This document shows, one piece after another, positions 49,901 through 61,900 of a stretch of 64,000 bases of DNA (the stretch's first letter is position 1; every line of letters begins with the position of its first letter). The translations under genes were made by a program, and so were the position numbers. Where the stretch lies: assembly GCA_036877525.1 (NCBI GenBank), contig JAZGTH010000068.1, forward strand, positions 5,710,001 through 5,774,000, given 5' to 3'. The stretch is from Chromobotia macracanthus (taxonomy: Eukaryota > Chordata > Actinopteri > Cypriniformes > Botiidae). Under the pieces are notes generated by a model, which was given only the letters and a program-made list of their open reading frames with translations, had not been told where the DNA came from and did no database searches.

Positions 49901-52900
49901 GAAACTCAACTGTTCAAGCTGTTTCTCACATATACAGTAAACTTTGACCAGTTCTGCAGGTATAGCATTGAGAATGTAATGCAAATGTCCCGGTAATTTA
50001 AAAGTAATGTTAGTAACTACTACTAACTAGACACATTTAAACTACAGGTTTAAATGTAAAATGTAATTGTAAAATGTATAAAATAGAAAAATGCATTAAT
50101 ATAATTATGCATTATACAGTGGTTAATGATATCAACCTGATGAATGTGTCTGTGCAAATGACCTGCTCAAGACAAGCAAAATAACTAAATCAGTCCCTGT
50201 AATGAATATTAATAACTCTTAATTAAACATAATGGATTCCTGTAGCTCAGACAGTATAGTGTGAGATCAGCAGCAGCCAGGTTTAATTCTCAGGGTATGT
50301 ACATACAGATGTAATGTAATAATCAATGAAATTAAATTAAAACGTAAACATGCATGTAAATAAATCAACCTGTATGGTAATACCAACGAACACTTGAGCC
50401 CTAAACCAGTTGAGATTAAGCTGGGAATGATTAACTATGTACTAGTCTCACCCGCAGATGGCACAACCACAGTCCCTTTACCTTTACTCACTCAAACTTA
50501 TTGGCTGGCTATACACATTTTCCATGAATAAGGACCCATAGGTTATTTTTAATGTGTCTGCTTGGAATGAAAAACATGTTAAGATGGTACCAGATTGATA
50601 CAATAAACACTTTTTATAAAGATTTCTAGAAAGTTGACTAGATCCGATTTGAAATTATTATTTTTAAAATTACACTGAAATAAAGCAAAACTGCATCTTT
50701 CTCTGACAAGTTATGTCAGTACAATAATTAATATTTGGCACTTGGACAGACAGAAACACAAATCCAAAATCCATTTTTAGCTGTTTTTCTAGCAATTATT
50801 ATTTCTACAAAATGAACAGGTGGTTCTTGGCCTGAATATGCTACAAAGAGCACCAGACTTAAGCCAAGTCAAATGTCTGCCTGCATGAGACAACCCTTAA
50901 GGCAGCAACACAATCAAGGGTCACATTCACAGAACTATCTAAAGAAAGCAGGAGAACTACTCATGCACAGTATGTGTCCCATGAATAGTGACAAAATAAT
51001 CTGCACATAATGCAATAAATGACCTGAAATAAGAGAAAGCTGATAACAGAAAACAGAGGACCCTGTTTATGATTCAAAGTGTTCTGTGTATGATCAAAGA
51101 GAGCTGGTGGATGATGTTTCCCAGCACAATGTGCTATAATTTCTACTCTTATTTACATCACGCATAGCCAGACCAGAGAGACATCCCCAGAGAACATCAT
51201 CACTGGATTTATTATATAGGGTGTAGTTAATACCTTCTGTAAGTGGCCAGCTCATAAACTCATAAAATAATTTTTACTGTTCCCTTTTAGTCGTGGGATG
51301 TTTTAACATTATCTTCATTAGAGCTTTATATAGTCATCAGTAAGGCATTAAGCCCTTTTACATTATTTATACAAAGACATTCTTCTTAGATATCCTTGTT
51401 AGGCTCTTGCTGGCTATTATTGTAATCGGGAAAAGTTTTATCCTGCGTAGGAGAGAAAAGTGATCGCAATATATCTGTTTTGAAAAACGCTGTATTGAGA
51501 AACATTGTACTAAGACTCATATACTGATATAATATTGTAACAAAATATCTTTGCTAATTCCCATTACTAACAGAAACATCCACTAGCAACCAATTATACG
51601 ACATGGCATCTTCCAGCATAGAAATGACTGCCGGCATGACGCTCCCCTTCCAGAGTCTGCAAAATATTTTGCTAATATTTCATTATCCAGATGAAAACGT
51701 TTTGACATGGGATAATATTTTACCTCATAACCTCTTAGTTCAACGTGGGAAGCCTTATAAGCTGTCTGACATCAGGAGATTACAGGGTTCAAAACAGGAT
51801 CAGGATCAATGAAGAGGGACTTAGTCGCAAGTGACACAAAAGTGTGTGTAGAGCACTTGAGTGTAATGCTTTAGGAGAATGGAGCGGACGCTTACACAGT
51901 GTTTTTAATCACCAGTTTAAACTCAGGAGCAGGAAGGCTGTACTCATACATGACTATATAAACTGGTTGATGTGGATCTTTGTATAGTCTAGATTCACGA
52001 TCACATGTGCACGCCACAGTTTTCTGAGGGGTTAGACTGGCACATTGGTGGGTTAATTTCCCTTTATACAATAGGATACACAGCTAGTTTCATTTGTGAA
52101 TATAAAATCTGGAGGCCATATCCACTGTTGCCCCACATACCGAACACAATCCCCATTGAGGTGGTGTGAAAAGTGCGTTTCTGTGTGAAATAAATCCACT
52201 CCTCCTGAGACCACCAATCACATCACAGTCTGTGAGTCTGGGCCCGCCCACATTCCTCAAGCATTTCTCTGCTCCCAAAACTGTAATTTAACATCTGGGC
52301 AATATTAACGGAAACTGTGGCTAAACACACGTTTTTGTTCCATGATAATAACAGTGCTGAAGTAGTGCGGGCGACTTTTAACCCTCACCGTCTGTTAGTT
52401 AGCAGTTACATTATAAAGAATTTAATACAGGTGATTATGAGAGATGTTCCAGAATTTGCTTTCATGTCCTTTATTGTTTATTTCTTTAAATGAACAGACA
52501 AGACAAAAAATGAACTCTCAATTGAGTTCTTCATTTATACAGCAGCCATGTTCTTCTAAAGACTTTTGTTCAAAACTTTGAAGAATGTTGATGCTGTGCT
52601 TCATGCTGTGACAGTGCAGAGTGACGGACATTATTCACCAAAATTAATCTGACAGCTGTTGGTCACCACATACTACCGCTCAAAAGTTTACAGTCACATG
52701 ACTGATATGTTTCCCATGGTCTTCAAAACCTTTTTACCTGAAGGTAAATTTCGGAAATGTTTGAAATTAGTTTTGTAGATAAAAATATAATCGTGTCAAA
52801 AAAGTAATTTCTTTTATTACAATTTCTTTTAATAAATGCTTGACTTCGACTAAATAATAAAGAAAAAGCAGCCAGTAAGAGCCAATAACAGAAGTACTGT

Positions 52901-55900
52901 TAACCCTTATGTTGTTTTAATCTAAATAAATTAAGTATGATTTGCCAGATTTTTGTCATTCCACCAGAAAATTCAAGTTGAATCAATTTATCTTAGATTA
53001 TTTTAGTCTGACTAACGTGTTTGAAAACTGAGCACGGATCTGTCATGAGGATACGTTACCACTGCAGCTATTCTATCAACATTTTCTTCCATCAAATTAA
53101 ACAGTGTGCAGCGAATTGAACTTTTGGGGGGGGTAAACATTTATGATAAAAAAAAGTTTTAAGGTTTTGTTCACTCAAACTTTAAAAATACAAATACATT
53201 TCACTTAAGAAAAACAGGTTATTGAGTGCACGTTTCTATATTTTAAGTTACTACATAACCAAGAAACTTTAGAGTGAACTAAACAAAAAGTTTCATATTG
53301 ATGAATGCAGCAGATTTGTTAAGGGTTTATAAACTACCAACATGCACTGCAGCATGCATGAATTATGCTCGTACTGTTATATTGTATAGGGTGGTTGTTC
53401 TTCTGTTTGCTGTCTTTATTTATACTACTGTCAGTAAAGTTATGAGCTCATCTTGTCACTTTTTAAGGCTTGTTTACTGTCACCATTATTGAGGTTTGTG
53501 ATAAATGTTGTGGTCTATGTGTGATAAGTGAAGTTGTATTATTTGCCTTGTGTTATCTTTGCGCTGCAAGTAGTAAATGAAACTTCTCATTGCTAATTAT
53601 TCATTCCTACAACAGGAATTTTTTTGTTAATATGACAATAATGTATTGGCTAAATAAGGAATTTTACATTTTATGTTGATAAAATTGAAAATCTAAATGG
53701 GCTGTTGAAAGAACTCGCAAATCTTAAGTGTCTTCTTAAGTGCCTTAAACAAACAAATCACTTGGTGACTTGTTTGTTTATCAAAGCAAAATTAACATTG
53801 TTAGGCCAACGAGTTTCCAGATTCTTTACGATGAATGAACTTGTCTGGGAACCTGCGTGGGAACTCCATCAATAGAGTTTAAAAACTGGGTGTTAAAAAA
53901 ACAAGAGAACTGCATGCAAAACAGTTTCAGTTTACATTTTCTGTCTTAAATCTGGGTTTCATGCAAAAGATGGTCATACATCTGCAACATAGAAAAGTCA
54001 ATGACAGCGTTTTAGTTTTTGACTAAACAATTGCTTTAACTAGTTCATAAATGTAAAAATCCTGTTGCCAACAAAAACAGAATCATCTGTCTCTGTAGCC
54101 ACTAGGGAATACAGTAACAAGAGGAAAGTCCAGCTCTACAACCAACACATTAACTGACAAACATCAGTCTCTGAACATCTGCCAAACATTCGGTTAACTT
54201 GTCAGGTGCTGACTTGTATACTCCTTAGTGAGACTGTGTGTGTCCACACTCTCCTGTTGGTAACAGCCATACGGTATCTCCATTTTCAAACAAGACCAGA
54301 AGCCAAACTAAAGAACACAGGAGTTCTGTAGACATCTGAAACATGACTCAGAAACTATTACAACCTTACAAAGCAACTCTGAATTATCTGCTGTAGTTGA
54401 TATAACAATGATATATCTAAATTTTCTTACATTTGCACAATTGTATGCTTAGCTTGTTATTAGTATGTTTTATCATCAAAAAAATCGATGGTCTAAAACA
54501 ACCCTTTGGAAACGTGACATGCATTTGGATAATATTCCAGTGTGATGGTGTGGTGTCAAGTGAAAGTGGTTTAAGCAGGTTTTGTTTGAAGAAGAACGGG
54601 TGTGTACAGTTTACCCACTGCAGCGTGTTTGAGAGCATGCTACGAGAGGCCCTCAACACATCCTGTGTTCACTGAGGAAATGATATTCTGTGTGTGTATG
54701 TGAGGTACAGCACTGGTAACATAAATATTCACAGATTAGATGTGGCTAGCAACAGTCTGTTTATAGAAACCACCAACCAAAATGTAAAGGGTAAGATTCC
54801 AGTTGTCTAAACTCAGACCTGCGTATGCCTCTCAGTCAACACAGTTTTGATTCTGACTGTAAAGGGTTTCAGGATTGACAAAGCAAGTACTTACATAATA
54901 CAGGTGGATGAAGTCTTACTATACAAAGAATAATACGGCAGAAAACCCTGTAAATTTCTGCACTTGACGTTTTACACAATGAGGAAGAGGACACTGAAAA
55001 CTTATTCAATACAGGCTTTTCACAGAGTTCTACAATACTATAGTTCTGTACTACCTAGACAAAACTTTTCTTATTGTGTCTATTCACCTCAATGAGGGTG
55101 GAACCCCTGGAAGTACGCATCGGCTATCTGTGCTTGTAGGTGATCTGCTCTTGAAGGTTTTGAGCCAATCACCTGAGCCGTAAATGACATGTGACTAATC
55201 ACCCAATCAACCCTACGAAAACAAACACTTGGTTACTGCCAAAACACCAAATATAATATGATGAATTTTTGACAATTTGTGTCGTTTTTCCTAGATGGTG
55301 CAGTTAAAGCCATTGGTAGAAGATGAGGGGAGTGTTCAGGAACACCATTATATTAGCAATCGTGTTTGGTTTCACTACATCTTCATGAAACAACTTCTAC
55401 ACATTATCATCGTTGGACATCTGTCTCTGCTTGCATTATTCAGACTTTTCTTTAGTGGTTTAATATGTTTCAGAATAATTCTACACGGTTCAGGTGCTTG
55501 TCCTAATTGGTGTACCTTTGTCAGCTAAATGGTCTCCCAATTTCACTTCCACACAAGGCTATTGGCTGATTCACACAGTCGAATAATTTGCACCAGTCTG
55601 AAATTGGTCTTTTTCTCCCCAACTCACATATGCTTAGCCCATCCCCCAGTGCCCTGCCGATCCAACAGTTCAGTCCAGGGTAAAATATGGCCAAATCTAA
55701 ATTTGTCTTCTTAGACACTAAGCCTCTCTGCTGACATGTGAATCTCATCAGTCTTAGCACCAGTCCTGATGGTGATATCGTTATTTGACACTGGTAGGGA
55801 TGTCCTCTGCCTTTGGGTTTAGAATAAACACATGCACTGGCAGAGTGCAGAGGAGGAGGGTTAGCCTGAACAGAGAGGGGCAGCTGGTCTTTCAGCTGTA

Positions 55901-58900
55901 GTAAATCATAAGGACTCAGCCCAAACCCAACCCCCATACCTCCCAGAAAACAGCCCTTCCAGCCCAGTGGTCCAAAAAACAAAGACAGGGACCACTAGCA
56001 AGCAGCTGGTGAGAAGAGTCATTTCAAAGAGTTTCACCTGGTAACTACCACAATGAGAAGTCCCGTTTGAAAACCTCACTCTGTTATTAATGTGTTATTA
56101 TATGATGTGTTATTATATGATGTGCTGAGCAGAGCTGTAGTTAAAATTAGTCTGTAGGCAAATTGTTCAAAGACAACACAAGTGGTGCTTATGTTAGGGT
56201 GTTGTGGTTGGGTGTCAGGGTGTTGCTATGTGGCTGCTAAGATGTATGGAGCGTATGGAGGATGTATGGTAGTTGCTATGCAATTGTTAGTGTTTGTGGT
56301 GGTTGCTAGTAGGGGTGTAACAATATACCAGTGCCATGATTAAATGCGTATTACAGCTTTGGAGCCACGGTTCGGTTCTGTCTGCTGTGGGGGCAGCGTT
56401 CATGGCATGGTACCAGCAATGGTAAAAAAACACTAGATTCAATTTAATTATAATAATTCAATTTAATTAATTATAATAATAATTCTTGTAAAACAGTAAC
56501 TTTAGAGTGCAGGCAGAGTTCCCCCCTCAGAAGAATGAGGAGGATTTCTGAATTTTGGGGTAGGAGTCGTGGTAGAAGCCATTAAAAACTATCCCTGCAT
56601 TTTAGCTACTTCACTCAATTCTTGAGTGTTCTTTTGGAATACATATTATATCAAAGCAGTTTAACAAAGAACAGTGCCTTACAAACCCTCCAGTAAACCA
56701 ACCATAGGCCTACGTCATACTATACATTGTTATACTATACACACTTGTTTCCCAGCACAGTGAGCTACAATTACAAGTTGATTTATATTTAGGGCCAAGC
56801 ACTGAAAGCGTGAAGTGTGATCTTCTGCATGTATTGAGAGATTTGCATTAAACTTGGGAAATATGTTTGGTCTTGTGAGCTAATGACATTCATACGACTA
56901 TTGTGACTGACAGGTGTAGCGCCACCAGCTGGCAGCAGGAAGTGCCATTCAAAATGGACTTCAAATACGCCACTGTTTTTACAGTTAAATGCAAGTGCCC
57001 ACCGTGTGTGGTTTTCAGAGATGCTCCTTCTGGTGATGGCGCGGTCGTGCTCGGGTCCGTCATCATGCCAAGACACTGAAGATTCAAAACAATGTGTGCA
57101 ATACCAGCAATCCCGCGCTGTATTTCAGGCCCTAGTGTATAATATTAAGAAAAACTACACTGGCTGTCAAGCATATAAACTCATTGCTGGTGTAGTTGTG
57201 GTGGCGCTTTTGTAGCAGCTTACTGCTACAATCTCTTAAAGCACAAAGGTTTCAAAATTACTATTTGTGGTAAGACTGTAATTTATGCTGTTGGACAAAA
57301 CATGAAAGTAATATGAAGTAATATTAACCACAGCCCTGATTTTACTTATAAATCAAAATCCACTATTCTGAAAACACCTGAAGGAACCCACAGCTCATGT
57401 CTTCTGTGGCTTTTCTGACTACAAACTGAACAGCTTCATATTAAAAGCAATGCTCTTATAAATGTAAATAAAAACATCAAAAAACCCATTGAGAGAAACA
57501 CTTTACACCAGACACAACATTGATTCAATTGTCTCTGAAACAATCAGTAGCTAAATAAAAGGAAGTAAAACTACATTCAGAGACTTTCTGACCCCTGACG
57601 ATCTCCTACATACACACAGGTCACTTTTATTTGACTGCTCAACTGCCCACAGTTTCCTCCCCAATCACCAGCAACACTCCCCCAATGACAAATAGTATGT
57701 TATAAATAGCTCACATCAAGAGACCTATTGACTTGTGTTGAATGTTGAATGAATTTTCTGGTGAACACGCTGGACCAGCTCCTTATGATTACAGTGCTGT
57801 ATGGACTCAACGGGTGCTGGGTAATGAAGCTTCAGGAGCAGGGGTTGTGTGACAGTCAGATAAGAGAGCAGCCAATGACATTACTACATAAAAATCAGCC
57901 CCAACGGGAGGGCTGAGCTTTGGAGCCACTTGAAAGGGGCTCCTTATCACACCTCACAGATACTTAAATGGATTTAAACCCAAAATTTGTCAGATGGCGT
58001 GATAGATGAACTAGGTGAAACAAGAGCAGAAGGTGATAATGGCAGCGAACAAACAAACGTAAGACATGACCTGCCTCTTTATGACAGGGCAGGATATTCT
58101 ATCTTCTGATGTGATTATTGTTGACTCTGTCACGGGCCACTATGGGTTGGACACACAGGTCAAAAGAAAATATGATACATATGTCATCTGGACCGGTGCA
58201 TGGCAGTACATCACTGGAGAGAGCTGTGCATCTGAGACTGAAGGCCAGACTTTTGGCAGGTGAACGAGCACTACCTTGTGTACACAGAGACAGAGCTGAT
58301 GGGCTGTAAACCTGAGTGATGAGGCTGATGTGTGTGTGTGTGTGTGTGTGTGTGTTGAGGTGTTGAAGTGATACATATTGAGCAGAGTGAGAAGTTGTCA
58401 CAGGAGGTTTAACCCTCAATTTAATATAGGCCTACAAAACACACACACACTGTTAACACAGCTATTACTACCAATCACCTCACCATAGTTATCCACAAAT
58501 TTATTAATATATCATCTGTATTACTTGTAACGTATTGAAATATTTTTCCTTACAATACTATATTTACTGTACTGTATTTCTATCCTTATGTCAAGAATCA
58601 ACATGTTTGTTACATTTTTATTAAATTTTACATGATTACATGGTAACATGATTAGATTAACGCAGATGTTTAGTCCAATTCAAATGAAAAAGAATGACTA
58701 AGTCTATAAATCAATTTTACAATTCTGAATCAAAATACACTAAAGAGAAAAAATGCAAGAAGAAGACCAGACCACCTAATGAAGACCAAAACATAGACGT
58801 GAACGCTGAAAAAACAATCACGCCTGATTGAGCAAAACCAGAGGAAAGATCTTCAGTACAGCAGTGTGGTGTGATGCTGACGGTATGTCTTCTGAAAAAT

Positions 58901-61900
58901 ATTTTAGCGTGTACAAAGGCTTAGCAGTGAAGTCAAGTCCTTCCCTTAATTACCTACTATTGTATCACACATCTTCCGCACATCCCCCCACACAGTAGGG
59001 TCCCATTTTAACCAGGCTCCCCATATGCCCCGGCTCACTTGTTGGCCTTTCCTCTTTGCCACCATCTGGCATATTAGTTCAGCCAAAATGAAAAAAGAAA
59101 GAGCAATACACAATGAGACAGAGAGCTAGCCCATCTGCTCCCTGCCAGACTCCCCGATCATTACTACACAAAAAGCTGCATTTACCCGCTACACAAGCCA
59201 GCGTTTTTAAACCTCTTATCCTCCTGCTATCTTTGCTCAAAGAGGAAGTCATCGCTCAAGTTGATTGCAAAGTCATTTTCTTCAGCTGATATACCAAAAA
59301 TGAAAATTTTTAGGAAAGATGTCGAATTCAGGCCTACCAGATCATCCTGACCTGAAAAACGAAACGGTCGGGCCTTTTGTCGAGTCGAGGCTTAAGTCAC
59401 ACAACGTCACCACAATGAAGTCACTGCTGGGTTAAACCACAGGAGTGATACTAGATACAAATACATTACAGGGTTAAAGTCAAATGGTCTTCAGTAGATA
59501 TTGCCACTATATGACCTGCTGTAAGAGTAACGCAAAGTGTTTCATTTAATTATTAAAAAAATTATAATAATCATAATTATCATCCAAAAATTAAAATTCT
59601 GTCACTCTTCTCTAACAATTTTGGTGCTTTTGTGTCTGTTTTAACATGCCCAGTTTCCATTTACTGTAACTGCATGAAAACAGCGATCAGTACACCAAAG
59701 TGTCTGGAGTCAGATGACATGGGATGACATGACAGTGAATAAATAATGACAGAACTCTGAGGTAAACTATTTTTAACAGCTGTCATTCAGAAAACATTTC
59801 CTCTAGCTTTTTAAGTTGGTTTCAAGCAATTTTCTGAGCATTTCTGCAAAATGCGACGTCACGCTTAATGTTTTTCTCCAGCGCTCAATAAAGAACAAAT
59901 AATAGATGCCTTTTGCAAAGCCTTTTGGTTAAGTCCTAATGGAAACGGCAAATGCGACGAGTCACGACCTCTGCATATTCGTTCCATCCAGACTGCACAT
60001 ACAGACTTCGTTCTTTTACAATGCCAGCAAGAAGCCTACGATCTATTCCTGGCTGCATGCTCTCACCATTGTGTGGGTGAAGAAAACTTACTGCATGAAC
60101 CTAATTTTCCAACACCGCAACCCACGACAACACTTAGCCTGACTCAGAGTGCAAAACAGATCATTGGCTGAACGTCTAATCCACAGCAGGAGATCGAGTT
60201 AATTCATCAGAGTGCCTGGTATGCGTAAACTGCAGTGGCCCGGCATTCTGATTACATTAGCGGGGAAAGAAGGTTGTTGCCATGAAAGGATGATGCAGTG
60301 AGCAGCTGTCGCAGTCCGAGTAGGTTGATGTAAGCCCCTATTCTCAGCGAGTCCAGGCTGGTTTCAATTACACACGAACCCCTGACCCCACGCCACTTGT
60401 AACCGAGAGATAACAAGAGGTGGTGGGCTTGACGCCTGAGCTCCAAATAGTGAGGAAAGAATAGGATTTGGTGCCTTTAAATGAAGAGTTTGTGGCACTA
60501 TCCCTTCTCAAAGTATCCATCTGTGGAGTGCGTGAGGGGATGGGGGATGGGGCATGGCTTTTCTTTGCCTCTTTGGAGCTGTTTTCTATAGACATGGCTA
60601 CACTTTAGAAAGTGGCATAAGGCCACCTCTTCTGTTCTCCTCTCTGCCCCTTTTGACACTGTGTCTGTGGTCAATGTGGAGGTGCCAGAAAGAGACAGCT
60701 GCACTTCAGGATTCCCGCCCTGGTCCCCCGTTGGCCTTTTAGCCATCTTCTACTTCCCTCTGATTTCTCCATCACCCTTTCTTCTGTGTTTCTACTGCCT
60801 GGACTCGCAAGAGTTTCATTTCCCAACCCAAAACTAAGAGAAATTCTAGAAGCTTGGCCGCAGCCACATGGCAACAGTGTCCTTCCTCTCGGAGCTAAGA
60901 GAAATCCCTGGGGAAATCAGATAACACGCAGCCACATACAAGATTCAAGGCTGATAATCAAACCATCAATTGTTGGGATCAAGTGAAATGCTTTTGGCAG
61001 ATGTGGACGGGCTTTTAAACACACAACACACAAAACAGCAGGAGTTAGTCTCCCGTCACAGTACAAATAATTCATACCCTGAGAGACTACCGTATAGATT
61101 AAAAGACATTTCAGCGCCAGAGTTTCCTCAGAAACAGATCAATCTGAGCCTGTGGTGCATTTACTGAAAGATGCTGACGCTGGTGGATCCTCTTTGATGC
61201 AGTAAGCTCAGATTTTCTCCCTAATTATGGTCAAATGACAGACTTGCACTGTGGTATCACCAGCTTCATTCTTCCCCACAACCCTTTATCTTCTGCAAGA
61301 GGATGAAAAAGTGACATGCCTGTTTAGAAAAACTGAAAAAGCATCATGACGTGGTGTGCTAAGAGTTATTGACACTGACTAATTTGGCCTAAACCTCTGT
61401 AACTCCTGTACTGCATAGCAATATGATATAATGATGGTAGCAGATGGCAATATTGCGGTACTTTGATAAATATCATAGTACACAAATATGTCAATCATGC
61501 AGTACTGTGGTATTTATACTGTACTCCAGGGGACTTCTAATACTGTCATACTATTACAGTATGTGTCCAAGAACCTATGCCATTACCATGTCTGCAGAAA
61601 TGCCAACATTATGAAGCTGTCTAAAACCAGGGTGCACACTGCATTTTTTTAAAGGAATAGTCGATCCAAAACTGATATTTTGCTCATACATTACTCACCC
61701 TCAGGGCATCCTAGAAGTGCATGACTTTCTTCTTTCAGCCAATCAGAATTGGACTTACATTAAATAATATTTTTGCACTTCACAGAACGTGCAAAAATAG
61801 AACCCAGTATTTCAAAACTCCAGAAAGCACATCCATCCATCATAAAAGTAATCCATATGACTCCAGAAAATTAACAAATGCCTTCTGTTGTAAAACGATA

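Noticed and set aside
55521..55982. 153-residue minus-strand open frame
   Set aside because: No recognisable domain, no splice context matching setbp1 and no codon pattern I could trust. It is probably chance in intronic DNA.
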